A stretch of DNA of 64,000 nucleotides. Source: Rapana venosa (lineage: Eukaryota; Mollusca; Gastropoda; Neogastropoda; Muricidae). The stretch is from NCBI GenBank assembly GCA_028751875.1, contig CM054153.1:27297052-27361051 (forward strand). The letters run 5' to 3'. The notes under the pieces were generated by a model. The model was not told the origin of the DNA. It saw nothing but the letters and a program-made list of their open reading frames with translations, and made no database searches. Below are positions 34,318 to 45,575 of this stretch, in pieces. How positions within the stretch are numbered: position 1 is the first letter of the stretch; each line of letters begins with the position of its first letter. The translations under genes were made by a program, and so were the position numbers.

Positions 34318-34320
34318 CGC
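34045..34320. repeat. CA/CG/TG alternating tract and (GA)n
   Basis: CACACGCGCGCG/TGTGTGCGCGCG block with two direct CACGTGTGTGTTTGCACGCG copies, then GGGA and GA repeats. Confidence 0.94.
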
Positions 34321-34479
34321 CTCGCAAATTTTAGTTAAGCACTGACATTGGTCTGCATAATCTTCTTTCAGAAAGAGTGGAGTAGTTTCCCCCCTTTTCA
34401 GAGCATGTCATGATACCGCATGGACTTGACCATAACCTCATAAAGGTTCCTTCAGACTTTCAGCACGCGCAATACTACC

Positions 34480-34483
34480 CCCC

Positions 34484-34522
<39 letters not shown>
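34480..34522. repeat. Poly(C) and (CT)n
   Basis: C run followed by CT repeats. Confidence 0.95.
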
Positions 34523-34524
<2 letters not shown>

Positions 34525-34880
34525 GAGAGGAACAGTTTCACTGAACATCACCCTTCAAGCAGTAACTCCCGCCAAACAAAAGTAGAAGCAGCGGGAAGGA
34601 ATATGAACACATCAATCATATTTACACAACGGCACAAATCAGGCTCAAAATACACAACCAGTAGAAAAAATTCAGCAGGCCCAAAATGATGCCCGTTGTA
34701 CGAATCATTCTCTCCGCGGGTGCTGCTTTCCCCCCACTGCACAGCTGTGTTTTGCTTCTGTGCATAAAGAACGGTGGATAGAGACAAGCAGCAAGAGAAT
34801 GCGTCAATGAATGCGTTTAAAACTGTGATTGTAAGGAATAAAGATGTAGTTTATGGGTACATTTTCGGCACTTTTGTTAG

Positions 34881-35017
34881 GTGGGGGGGGGGGGGGGGGG
34901 TGTCGAATAATCTTCTACAGCACTTCTACCTTGAACAATCTTTTATAGGAATTTTTTCAACAAATTCAGAGAGAGAGAGAGAGAGAGGGAGAGGGAGAGG
35001 GAGAGAAAAGAGAGGGG

Positions 35018-35076
<59 letters not shown>
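34881..35076. repeat. Poly(G) tract and (GA)n
   Basis: About 20 G at 34881, then from 34969 about 108 bp of GA/GGGAGA. Confidence 0.94.
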
Positions 35077-35081
<5 letters not shown>

Positions 35082-35162
35082 ATAAGAAAGGCTGGTGGAA
35101 AAGTGGCTTTAAATAATCAACAGAATGTTACCGTTCACTCCTCCATCCCCCTCCTCCCTCCC

Positions 35163-35164
<2 letters not shown>

Positions 35165-35212
<48 letters not shown>

Positions 35213-35258
35213 GTGTGTGTGTGTGTGAGTGTGTGTGTGTGTTTGTGTGTGTGTGTGA
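35165..35258. repeat. (TG)n microsatellite
   Basis: About 90 bp of TG with TTT and GAG interruptions. Confidence 0.96.
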
Positions 35259-35974
35259 ACATTGCAAAGGTTGAAACTTCGGCATTTTGCCATTATGAAA
35301 CCTACATTAAAAACTATCGATTTTTAACATCAAACTTCCGTAATGTGATCCTCAATAAAAGAGTATATAATGTGAAGCAGCTCACGTAAAGGGAACGCAG
35401 TAGCATCAGCAGCAGCAGCAGCAGTAGCAGCAGCAGTTTACATAATTATTATGATTAACAAATAAAACAACTTGGCACTCTGTGTTTCTGCCTTCAGGTA
35501 GCTTTTTATTTTTCCAACGAACTCCTTGTTTTCATAAGGGAATTAAATATTTACTGAATAATTGGTAAATTTGTTTTGGATTTACTTACAATTTAATGTC
35601 ACATACAAACTTGTTAATGCTATTAGGTAAAGGCCATTCTCAGTATTGGTATCACAAACGGGGAAGAGAAGGGTGGTGGTTGTTTTTTACAAAAAAATTG
35701 CTGGATGTTTAATTTGTTTTTATACTTTAGGAGCCGCTCGGTTCAATTATTTAGGGAACATGACAGTCCTTTTTTTTTGGAGGGGAGGGGGGGAGGGGGG
35801 GGGGAGGTGCAGGGATTTTCGTTTCTTTTAAGACCGATCTAAAACAGCAGCAGCAGCAACAACAACAATAAAAACAACCCCTGTTCCCATGACCTGATCC
35901 TCACAGCAGGAATCGTTTTGAAATCTTAAAACCCCTCACACAAATATGGTTTTCATACAGCTGTTGCTGTTGCT

Positions 35975-35977
<3 letters not shown>

Positions 35978-36033
<56 letters not shown>

Positions 36034-36105
36034 GTCTGTCTGTCTGTCTCTGTCTGTCTGTCTGTCTCTCTCCCCTGTAGGGTGCGCGTGCGCGCGCGCG
36101 CGTTT
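35978..36105. repeat. (CT)n, (CTGT)n and (CG)n tracts
   Basis: CT repeats pass into CTGT tetranucleotides, then a TGCGCGCG block. Confidence 0.95.
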
Positions 36106-36194
36106 TAAAGGGGGAGAGAGGGGGTCCTCTTCCTTAAAAGTTTTGCACTATCACTGCTCGTCCTTGACCACTTCCCTCTTTCCTTCACTTTCAC

Positions 36195-36590
36195 CTTTTT
36201 TGTATCTATTAGACCATTGGGGCACCACTGAAGATCTTGCAACCAGCTTCCTCTAATCCACACGGTTCTCGGCTTTCCGTAGTATGTCGTTCCAACTCAA
36301 GGCTACCAGTCCACTCTCTGATGTTGTCTTCCCATCGTTTTCTCTGTCTGCCTCTTCCTCTCCCTCCTTGTACTGTTCCCTGTAGGACAGTCTTGGCCAG
36401 TCCAGATGTTCGTGGGACATGCCCATACCGCTTCAGTTTGTGGGGGTTTTCCCTACAGAAGTCAGGAGCCCGATGGCGTTTTCAGTCCTTGTTTTCACTT
36501 CACCTTCACTTCCTTGTTGGTTACGAGATCTCTGTATGAGATACCAAGAAGTTTGTGAGAGCACTTCATTTCCATTTTCTGTATCCTTTA
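36195..36590 (-). mobile_element. RTE-like LINE 3'-end remnant, inverted
   Basis: On the minus strand, translated pieces read KMEMKCSHKLLGISYRDLVT near the right end and YREQYKEGEEEADREND-like and GRQRKRWEDNIREWTG segments further on. These match the known C-terminal pattern of invertebrate endonuclease-RT LINEs. It is paralogous to 24830-25255 and broken by frameshifts. Confidence 0.78.
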
Positions 36591-37029
36591 TTATCATCTG
36601 ACTTTTAAAAAAAGAACCCTCTCCCCTATTTCAATAAGAATAAGTTCCCAAGTTGCAAAAATGATTGCTACCTCGTCATTATACGAAAAATGTTTTGTCA
36701 ATACTCCCTGGGGCAGTGTTAAAGCATACCCACCGGAAGATAGCTGATTGCCTTTTCTGGTTATGTAATTTTTCTTTAATCCCCAAAACGTATTTAAACT
36801 GTCAGTTCTAAAGAGCCTTTTTTATTTTTAAAAAAAAAGCATTTCCACAGCCTTGAATGTTCAGTGAATAATTTTCTAAGCGGGAAGGTGTCAAAACACA
36901 GATATATAGAGCTGGATTCTGCCCCCAGGACATTTGTTGATGAACTTGCCAGACTCGATTTTAATCCATGATAAAAAGTTGAATGAATAAGCCTGCGTGC
37001 ACGCGAACTAGAGGGCGATTATGCAAGCG

Positions 37030-37290
37030 GAAGAGGGATGGAGGGAACGAGGGAGGGAGGGAGAGAGAGAGGGGGGGGGAGAGACGGATGAGATAGAGGG
37101 AGGGAAAGATGGAGAGAGAGAGGGGGGAAGGAGAGATGGAGAGTGAGTGAGAGCGAGAGAGGGAGAGAGAGGAGAAAGAAAGAGAGGGAGAAAGAGAGGG
37201 TGAGAGAGGAGGAGAGAGGAGAAAGAGAGGGAGGGAAGGATGGAGAGCGAGAGAGAAAGAAAGAGAGAGAGAGAGAGAGAGATGAGAGAG

Positions 37291-37330
<40 letters not shown>
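37030..37330. repeat. GA/GGGA polypurine tract
   Basis: About 300 bp of purine-rich repeat ending in uninterrupted GA. Confidence 0.96.
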
Positions 37331-37332
<2 letters not shown>

Positions 37333-37474
37333 AAAAGTTTTTAAATGCCCATATAGCATTACAATAAAGTCTTTTAGACAATGGGGTGGTGACTATAATT
37401 AGAAACACAATTCATTAGTGACAAATTCCTATTCACCAGACAAACGTGTATGCACGCAGGCATTATTAAGAAAC

Positions 37475-37739
37475 ACAGGCATACATGCATACATACATAC
37501 ACCCATTGCATAGTCCGCTCGCGTGCATACACATACACCCACATATACGTGGGCACACACCGGCACACGCACACACATACACAGACGCACAGCATACACA
37601 CGCACTCACGAGAGAGAGACACAGAGAGAGAGAGACAGAGAGAGAGAGACAGAGACAGAGAGAGAGAGAGAGAGACAGACAGATGACAGACAGAAGAGGG
37701 GGGGGAAGAGGGCGAGACAGACAGAAAGACAGGCAGACT

Positions 37740-37785
<46 letters not shown>

Positions 37786-37815
37786 CGCGCGTGCGCGTGC
37801 GTACGTGCGCGCGAG
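37475..37815. repeat. Mixed CA, GA/GACA, TG and CG repeats
   Basis: ATACATAC and CACACA repeats, GAGACAGAGA and GACAGACAG units, then (GT)n and an alternating GCGCGC block. Confidence 0.94.
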
Positions 37816-37852
37816 TGCGCGGTGTCACTTTGACCTATCTTGTAGTCTGGTT

Positions 37853-37906
37853 AACCGTTGGGGCACCTCTGAAGATTTTACAACCAGCTTCCTCATTTTA
37901 CTGACA
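37853..37906 (-). mobile_element. RTE-like LINE 3' terminal fragment
   Basis: GTTGGGGCACCTCTGAAGAT and TTACAACCAGCTTCCTCA match the 3' end of the element at 36195 in the same orientation. Confidence 0.7.
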
Positions 37907-38410
37907 AGCAGAGGAAGCTGGAATGGAGCGCGGTGTGTTAAAGCGTAAATCTTTTTCTACCCCAACAGACAAGTGGCATTGTTTACCGAATTACATTATA
38001 AACGGTCACGATATAATTATGTTGCGGTGAGGAGAGAGTACAAGAACTTCATTATTCGCTGAATCTCGGAGTCAGTGATTTAAGAATGAACCTTTTCAAT
38101 CGTCTTTCAGTAAAGTTTTTGATCCAGTTCCTAATTAAGGCGCAGCTAAGCTGTTTAATTAATTAAACATACTCTGCTGTTTTATATCCACATTTTAAAC
38201 ACTCTTGTAAGAAACTGGTCTTGACTTTATTATTCAAATAGTTACACTTATGAGGAAATTTTTCACAGGCAGCTTTTGACCTTTTAACTGAAACAAACAC
38301 TTTGACCTTTTTAACTGAAACAAACACCTTCAATTTCTAAAACGCGCGACATGTTTATCTTTGACTCGAAATGAGTTTAATCGGCTAATAATCACACCGA
38401 AGCTAGTGTA

Positions 38411-38460
38411 ATATAATAATAATAATAATATATGGAATTTATATAGCGCTGAATCTTGTA
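38411..38460 (-). repeat. Retroposon tail with (AAT)n, inverted
   Basis: (AAT)n then ATGGAATTTATATAGCGCTG, the inverse of the motif at 29517. Confidence 0.6.
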
Positions 38461-38620
38461 AAAAAACAAACAAATCGAAGCGCTTGCACTCAATCATTTA
38501 CAGGCATGCAACTCTCCTTAAACATAATGAACAATAGATTTCAAATCCATGCGCGCGCACGTACGCACGCACACACACGCACAATATGGTTGTTTCTTAT
38601 GTGTTTGATATTTGACTCTG

Positions 38621-38622
<2 letters not shown>

Positions 38623-38662
<40 letters not shown>
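38623..38662. repeat. (TG)n microsatellite
   Basis: About 40 bp of TG. Confidence 0.96.
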
Positions 38663-38664
<2 letters not shown>

Positions 38665-38734
38665 ATCGGAATCATTAGCTTCCATATCAACACAAGTAGT
38701 AACCGAGCACGATACAAGCTTCTACATAGTTATT

Positions 38735-38796
38735 ACTACGCCCTTCATAAGTGCTTACTCCATTATCGTCGAAATAAAAGAATAAATACAAAACAT
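38735..38796 (+). mobile_element. SINE tail-a fragment
   Basis: CATAAGTGCTTACTCCATTA then TCGTCGAAATAAAAGAATAA. Confidence 0.75.
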
Positions 38797-38871
38797 TTTT
38801 TTTTAAATTGAGGCCAGATTTTGTGTTGTTGTTGGTTTATGCCATGTAACGGCAAGCTGCGCAAAGCTAAG

Positions 38872-38940
38872 CAGGAGGAGTGGAGAAAGCTGACTGCAAA
38901 AGCTTCAATGGTGCCCCCAACAGTCTAACCGACAACGGGA
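38872..38940 (+). mobile_element. RTE-like LINE 3' terminal fragment
   Basis: GTGGAGAAAGCTGACTGCAA then AGCTTCAATGGTGCCCCCAA matches the 3' terminus seen at 25190-25240. Confidence 0.65.
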
Positions 38941-38944
38941 TGGG

Positions 38945-39165
38945 TCCAGTCCAATCCAATCCAATCCTGTTGTTTATAGCCCCGCCGACCACAGGGCCCA
39001 TATCAGGACTGTCACCTCGTCAACTTTTAAATCTCAGATTAAAAACGTGCAAATATGTACAAATTAAAACAGGGTATAAATCCAGCCCTACTGTCGTTCC
39101 TTGTAGCAACGCCCTGGCTGGCCAGCCATAAGGGTCAACCCAGGACGGGCACCGCGGGATAGGTG
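38945..39165 (-). repeat. Dispersed element with (GGATT)n 3' tail
   Basis: On the minus strand the sequence ends CTATAAACAACAGGATTGGA then TTGGATTGGAC repeats, a retroposon-like end with a pentanucleotide tail. A second end is at 52930-53010. The body is not recognised. Confidence 0.6.
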
Positions 39166-39442
39166 AAGGGGATGTGTAGCTACTAGAACAAGGGTAGAAA
39201 AACAAGGATCAATCCAAATCAAAAGCCACAAATAGGTGTATAGCCTACAGTGGCCTGAACCCTGACACTCGTCAGCACACTTTTTAGTTACTATATAGTA
39301 TAACAGAGGGTCTGAAGATAATCATACGGAATTATAGAAATGTGAAGGTAAAAGCTGCCAGAGTAACAGGAGAGAGAAAGCAGAGTTTTATAGTGAAAGT
39401 ATTCATATACAGAGTGCAAAGCTAAAACTTTTCTCTGCAAAA

Positions 39443-39660
39443 GTAAAAACAGTCACCCAGTCAGGAACACGTAGTCTTATAACGAAGGGATAAATGCTAG
39501 GAAGGGATTAATGCAAATGAATGGATTAATGTAAGGAATGGAAAGGTAAAAACAGTCACCCAGTCAGGAACACGTAGCCTTATATCGAAGGGATTAATGC
39601 TAGGAAGGGATTAATGCAAATGAATGGATTAATGTAAAGAATGGAAAGGTAAAAACAATC
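39443..39660 (+). repeat. 103-bp tandem duplication
   Basis: GTAAAAACAGTCACCCAGTC starts at 39443 and 39546, and a third short remnant at 39649. Each unit contains the internal repeat of AGGGATTAATGC / ATGGATTAATGT. Identity is high. Confidence 0.94.
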
Positions 39661-40277
39661 ACAGGAATTAGAAAACGTTACTTTTATAACTGATTTTGGG
39701 ATCGAAGGCATTGCTCTTCACGCTTTATTCTTTGTCAAAGGAGCCAGTAGAAACACCGAAGAAGTGGTGCGTTTAGATTTTTCGGTTCTGTGGACAAGTC
39801 GAGCTTCCGAGTTTTGAAAACATTACAAAGAGAGAGAGAGAGACTACAGGTACATGTAAGCAGCAGCATATACCTGCCCGCGTTCTGGCTGGTTTTGTTT
39901 TTCTTTTCAAAAGCATAAAGCACGCACGTGGCTGCGCGTTCAGTGTGGGGCTGTTGGTAAGTATGCTCACTGACCTCTCTAGACCAATTCATTTACCTGG
40001 GCATGTCAAGAACGTTACGTTCCCCATCAACAAGACCCCATCTCCCACCCCAAAAAGCAGAAGGGAAAAAAGCAGTAGGACGTGGGTTTCCGGGCGAAGC
40101 AGGAAGAGAACGCAAATGCTCAGGATACTGAAGTCACACTTAAGCCTGGACAATGCATCATTTATGGCTTGTTAGCCGTACCACTGAACCCGTGCCAAAC
40201 GAAGCCGCCTCCTCTGACGGCCAGGAATGTAAGATTGATGATCAGAACACCAGTCTCCTTCCTTCCTCCCCTCTTTG

Positions 40278-40309
40278 CCTCTCCCCCCCCCCCCCCCCCC
40301 CCCCCCCCC
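40278..40309. repeat. Poly(C) tract
   Basis: About 30 C residues. Confidence 0.95.
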
Positions 40310-41004
40310 TTCCATTCTCCTGCTGAGTATGCCTGTCAAGGTTTGTTTAAACTCGGTCACAATAACCTTACCCATTTTTTACGTTGAATAAACAAATTAT
40401 ACCTGAAAACCCCCCACTACAAACAACATTTTTTAAAAGGATTTTCTTTTTACGCAACAAGAAATTACGAAGAAAAATCATAGACAAACAACAGTGACGA
40501 ATTGAAATCTTTAATGCTTGTGACCTTCCTACCTAGTAGTCAGATCACAAACAAACAAAAATTGTTTTTTGGGAGGGGGGGTGGTGGAATCGATTTTGGG
40601 GGGGGGGGGGGGGGCATAATCTGGAATGACAAGGAAAGTACATCGGCCAACAATGAAGAACAGAGATCCTGTGACCATCTAACGCTTATGATATCGCAGC
40701 CTAGTAGATAGACTGCTTCTCTACCAAATGTCTCAAACGAGAGTAGAACTAAGAATTAAATTAAGGCTTAAGCCTTCCTGCTTTGGAAAAGGCAGGGATA
40801 CCCTGAGGAGGCAAACGTTAGAAAGAAAAGAGGAAGAAAGAAAAGAGGAAGGAAAAAAAAGAAAAAGCAAGAAAGTCGATGAAAGGAAAGGAACAAAGGT
40901 TTAAGGTATAAAGAAAGTGAGAGACAGAGAAGATGAAATCTCTGGACAAAGTTTCTTGGGCGGGAAGTGTGTTTAAACTGAAGGAGCATCCAAAATCCCA
41001 AAGG

Positions 41005-41126
41005 GGAGGAGGGAGAGGAGAGAGGGAGGGGGGGGGGGGAGGGGAGGGAGAGAGGAGCGAGCGAGGAGAGGAGAGAGAGAGAGAGAGAGAGGGGGAGAGG
41101 AGAGGAGAGAGAGAGGAGAGAGAGAG

Positions 41127-41157
<31 letters not shown>

Positions 41158-41220
41158 ATCTTTTTATTTCGAGGTTAATGAATAAATGTCAGACAGACAG
41201 ACAGACAGACAGACAAAGAC
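41005..41220. repeat. (GA/GGGA)n and (GACA)n tracts
   Basis: Purine tract to 41153, then AGACAGAC repeats near 41190-41215. Confidence 0.95.
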
Positions 41221-41640
41221 ACACAGACACATAGAGAGCGAGAGCGAGTTCAGACTGAAAGAGCATCCAGGATCCAGAGAGACAGACAGAGACAGACACA
41301 CAGACATAGACACAAGAGTTCAATAGGCAAACTGTTACAAAATAGATTTCTCATTACGTTTCCGTTTTAAAACAGACAGACAAAGCACACGACAACGAAC
41401 TATCTACGCCTGTAAACATTTCCCCCTAGCTCTGTCTGAACTTACTCCCTCACTATGTGTACATGGGCAATGACACAACAGGGGGCTGATCAATGGAGCC
41501 TAGCTCCTCTTCTTCTTCCTCTGTGGAAAGCCTCCCTGGGACACAGTCTCTGAAAACATCCATCCCCTGGGTTACCACATTCCTACTGCCCATTTCACAG
41601 CAGCAGTAAAATCTGTACAGGGTCAGTCTCCACGGAGACG

Positions 41641-41718
41641 TAAAGTCTTCAGAACGGTAAAGTCTTCAGAATGGTAAAGTCTTCAGAATGGTAAGGTCTT
41701 CAGAATGGTAAAGTCTAC
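41641..41718 (+). repeat. 17-bp tandem repeat, about 4.5 copies
   Basis: TAAAGTCTTCAGAA(C/T)GG repeats from 41641. It is absent at the corresponding place of block B, so it arose after the segmental duplication. Confidence 0.93.
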
Positions 41719-42395
41719 CCGGAGCACTACGGAACACTGGCTGTTCACTCTTCCATCTTCCAGTCTGATGGACGCGTTTGGTTATTAACTGAAGGCTTGA
41801 TTCTCTTGCTCACACCCACAAAAAACCTGAAGTCTGTAGCATGCAGATAATTTGACAGTAGATTGAATTTTGGGGGCGAGTTTTCTTTCCAAAACTACTG
41901 GGTAATAGGAGGGTACATAAAAAAGTCTATTTCACAGTGATTACACTGTGCAAAGTTGATTTAGGAAAATTAATGTCAACCGCAAAAGTTTGTGATGGTA
42001 GTGGTTTGGTAATTTACACAAATAATTTGGAGCACGGAAACGAATCAGCTCTATCTTTTGTAAATGCTTACCTTGCTGAAGTCTGTGCCCGCAAGATATT
42101 TTGCGATTTTGCTTCAACTTGCAATGGTTGAAAAAAAACACCATTAATATGATATTGTATTTGCGTTTTCGCGCCTCGATATGTTTGGGGGTTTTGTGGT
42201 GTGTGTTTTTCTGGTTTGTTTGGATCTAATATTGGCACCCACTTTTGTGATCTGCCCAACGGAGTAAAAATGCTGCTTTTCCCATTCCTGAATTCACGAA
42301 TGTATAAACAATTGCAGAATAACCACCACACTCCATAACTTGACAATTAAGAAACTAAGCCACTGATTAAAGCATTCATATGCAAACTTCCACCG

Positions 42396-42600
42396 TGGAT
42401 TCACAGGGGCCTGTCAGTATAAATAGCATCCCCACCTTCTGTAAATTCTGTACTAGGAATTCCCTCTTTTCTATCCTTCTCGTTTCTGCATTGCTCCTTT
42501 TCTTCCTGTCACCTCCTAGTCTACTTTCTGCGTTCTTGGTCGATTCTCAAGAAATACTTAAAAGATAACAATTCTCTCCCATGCCGAAGTCGGATGCACA
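42396..42600 (+). repeat. Dispersed repeat H, copy 2
   Basis: Homologous to 17470-17710 (CCTGTCAGTATAAATAGCAT against GCTGTCAGTTAATTAGCATC, then the same word order). Not seen in block B, so probably an insertion in block A. Confidence 0.75.
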
Positions 42601-43275
42601 GGGCGTGACAGCAGTACAATGCAGTTTCATTCCAATCCGAAAACTCATCTATAACCGATATGATAATAGACTGAACGTTCAACGAAGAAGAAGATATGCA
42701 AACTAAACGTGTTCACGTCAAGACATTCTTGAGACTGATATCTCTTAGACAACTGCGCCTGGAGAAAACCAGGGGTAAACTGTGGAGATGGGGCTGCATG
42801 GTAGGAACATACCTGCACACTTTTTTTGGGGGGGAGGGGGGTGGTCAAATAGTTGACGCATGTCGGTCAGTAGATAAAAAAGGTGATAATTTGCTGTACA
42901 CGAATTTATCATAACGACACAGGCAGTCTGTACTGCTTTATGCAAAATAACTTTACTGTCAGTGAGTAGTAGTTTGATCGTACGAAAAAGTAAAATTTGA
43001 GAAGAGAATAGCCTGAAAAATCACACGCCCGCAAGTTCACATAATTATGATATTCTTGACGGTCCTCATTTAAGGCAAGATTGCCACCAGGGATTTAGGG
43101 ATTACGATCGAAAAGTAGGGTATGGTGCTTTTTTGTGCTTGTGTTTGTTGTTGCAAAGATGTGCAGTTTGTCATCCCTCTGCTTTGGTTTGGTCTGACAG
43201 CGTCATCTCTACAACCGAGAGATCTGTTCATAGGTGAAGAACCGTGCAACTCAGAATGAAGCATCCGCTCTAACC

Positions 43276-43360
43276 CCCCCCCCCCCCCCTTCTCCCCCCC
43301 CCCCCCCCCCCTTCTCTCTCTTCTTCCCCCCCCCCCCCCCCCCAAAAAAAAAAAAAAAAC
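43276..43360. repeat. Poly(C) runs and A-rich tract
   Basis: Three C runs separated by TTCT, followed by a 17-A run and CAACAA repeats. Confidence 0.95.
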
Positions 43361-44025
43361 AACAACAAAAAACCAACAACAACCACACACAAAAACAACC
43401 AAGCAAACAACCTCACACTCAACAAAAAACCCTACAACAAACAAGAACCACCACCAGCCAACCAAAATTGAACACGCTGTGCAAGTCTAGATTAATCCTT
43501 TGTTGACGATTTCGTCATTTATTTCCCTGTGCACATATTTGATTCCTACGTAAACTGCCGGAAGCACATTTCACAACGTTCGCTGGGTCGAGGGAACATC
43601 ATTCAAACAAATCAACAAACAGATCAACAAACAAATAAACAAGAAATAAACGAACGAGCTCACAACCTAAATGATGTCAGGCATTCTTGTTTTCTTACTG
43701 CATCCTTCGGTAACATCCTATTATTTCTGAACTTTAGTGCTTTTTCCTTTCCAGTCTGTATCATTCTTTGCTTTCCTCGATCTTTGCCTCAAAATGTCGT
43801 TATCATGTTTATTCGCTTATCAGTTTTATGAAATTTTGTCTTATGTGCTGTCAAAATCATGTTTAAAAGTGCTTTTCACTGACAACAGATTATATGGAAT
43901 TAAGTCCGTCTTGAAGTTATATGAATATTGTGTTTAAAAATCTGAGATATTGGAATCTGTGGTTCTTGCGTGCGTTTGTTTGTGGTCAGGGGGGGGGGGC
44001 GGGCTCCTGGTTTTTTTTTCGCTCC

Positions 44026-44600
44026 TCGGCTAGAGCTCTGATTCACCAATGGTGCGATTTTGGCGTATGCGACCGTTTTATTGGCCACCATAAAGGAAGC
44101 TCATTCCGACTACAGGGATGATGTCTAAAGACGATACCAGTGTGGTGAATGCATTTTTTTTTAACAAAAGAGTGTCATCCGATCTTACCGGCAAGCAATA
44201 TAATGACCTACCCTTCGAAAGCGCAACGGAGTTTAACGTGCGCGTAAGATGGTCTGCATGCGTTCGCACACGAGACCCCGCTTATAATCTTATGGAGCAG
44301 CATTTATAATGGCAGGCGCGTTGACTCGGTTTGTTCCGGGAAAGAACCATCCACCCGGACAGTGGGTACATCGTGCTGGGGGTATCTGGCGCAGATAGGT
44401 CAGTCACACTGGCTTCGCTAACCTCACCGACCACCTCTGGGTGTACTTAAATCTTATCCGAAGAACTTTGAGGCAGTGGACCAGGTACTGATGTTAACTC
44501 CATGAGGGAAAATCCCCTCGGAGGGTGTCTGGTTTGGCTCGATACCCGGCGTCGAGATCACGAGCTCAACGCTCTAACCACCAGGCTATTCCCTGCCTAC
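44026..44600 (-). mobile_element. Full-length S1 SINE with tail b, split by a 156-bp insertion
   Basis: Inverted tail b (CTCGGCTAGAGCTCTGATTC), body (TCATCCGATCTTACCGGCAA, TTTAACGTGCGCGTAAGATG) and tRNA-like head (GCTCAACGCTCTAACCACCA, inverse of TGGTTAGAGCGTTGAGC) are all present. The body is interrupted at 44294-44449 by sequence flanked by 8-bp direct repeats AATCTTAT. Confidence 0.85.
44294..44449. mobile_element. 156-bp insertion with 8-bp TSD inside a SINE
   Basis: Identical AATCTTAT copies lie at 44286-44293 and 44450-44457, and the interrupted SINE is contiguous across them. The insert contains GTGGGTACATCGTGCTGG and is otherwise unfamiliar. I see no terminal inverted repeats or A-tail, so the class is unknown; an 8-bp duplication would suit an hAT-like DNA transposon derivative. 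Confidence 0.65.
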
Positions 44601-44740
44601 TCTCACGCCCTTCCCCACCACTCAAATGTTTAAATACCATGTGAAATCAGTATACCATTTTAACGATAATATAAAGGCACTTATCTGTAACCAAAATTAC
44701 CTTTCTTACAAACTAACACTGCGCAATGAATTGGTTGTAA

Positions 44741-44790
44741 CTGCCCTCCATGGGATGATTAAAGTAATGTTTAGCTTGTCTTGACTTGCA
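44741..44790 (+). repeat. GGGATGATTAAAGTA tail motif
   Basis: TGCCCTCCATGGGATGATTA then AAGTAATGTTTAGCTTGTCTTGAC. Relatives occur at 45598-45645 (+) and 51872-51915 (-). Likely another retroposon 3' end. Confidence 0.55.
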
Positions 44791-45477
44791 CAGCTGCTCG
44801 ACTGTGCCAGCTGAAGAGTATGACCAATTTAGGTATTAACTAAAATAATAAATACTGTTATTCAAAGCTGATCAGCTAATCTATTGTTCTGACAAACCTG
44901 GCAGTCTTCAACGTTTTATCTTAAACTGTTTCAACGAATGAACAACACCAGGTGAGCCGTGAACCACCAGTAATACATAATTAAAACCGACAAGTCCTGA
45001 AAAGCAAGATAGCAGCAAGACTAAAATATTAAGAGCACACGGCATGAATAATGAATAACCTACTCAAGCGTGTGTCTGACTTGTGGCAGTCAAACTACCC
45101 GTGTTAATCAAAAGTAAATGGAAAAACAATTTTCCACTTGTGACACGTAGACCCGGTCTTTCCTCCACAGCATTTTTCTGGAAAGCCATTTCGCTGTGAA
45201 ATATCCTCTTTCTGGCGCGCTTTGTTTTACGGCTGACTCGAGAAATACTCGTACTGCTGCTTCTCACACTTGTTACACATTACTGCAGGTAAACTACTAC
45301 CATGAAACGGTATGGTGTATCTGTGCCCTAATCTATGAACATTGTTCTATTTACATTCTTTTTCGAGGATAAGGAATAAGCAATCATGTGTGTTTGGTTG
45401 TTTCTTTTACATCAAGTGCCCGTATGCATGCAGTTTCTTAAACCTCATCCGTTCTCACCCACACACAATAGCCTACT

Positions 45478-45575
45478 TTTCCCAATAGCGGGACGGGTTT
45501 TAACGTCTGTGCGAGATGATTTGCGCGTGTTGGCACACGATATCTCTATTTAAAGTCTCAACCATAGGACCTGAG
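45478..45575 (-). mobile_element. S1 SINE body fragment, inverted
   Basis: ATAGCGGGACGGGTTTTAAC, then GTGCGAGATGATTTGCGCGT and GGCACACGATATCTCTATTT match the inverted S1 body. Confidence 0.7.

Larger units (their letters stand above)
41460..45310 (+). repeat. Segmental duplication, block A (diverged)
   Basis: Collinear similarity with 45780-49550. Matched stretches include 41475/45790 (CTGATCAATGGAGCC against TTGATCAAAGAGCCC), 41720/45985 (ACTCTTCCATCTTCCAGTCT against CATTTTCGATCTTCCAGTTT), 42060/46265, 43490/48310 and 45165/49390. Identity by eye is moderate with many indels, so the duplication is old. No conserved ORF explains it. Confidence 0.65.
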
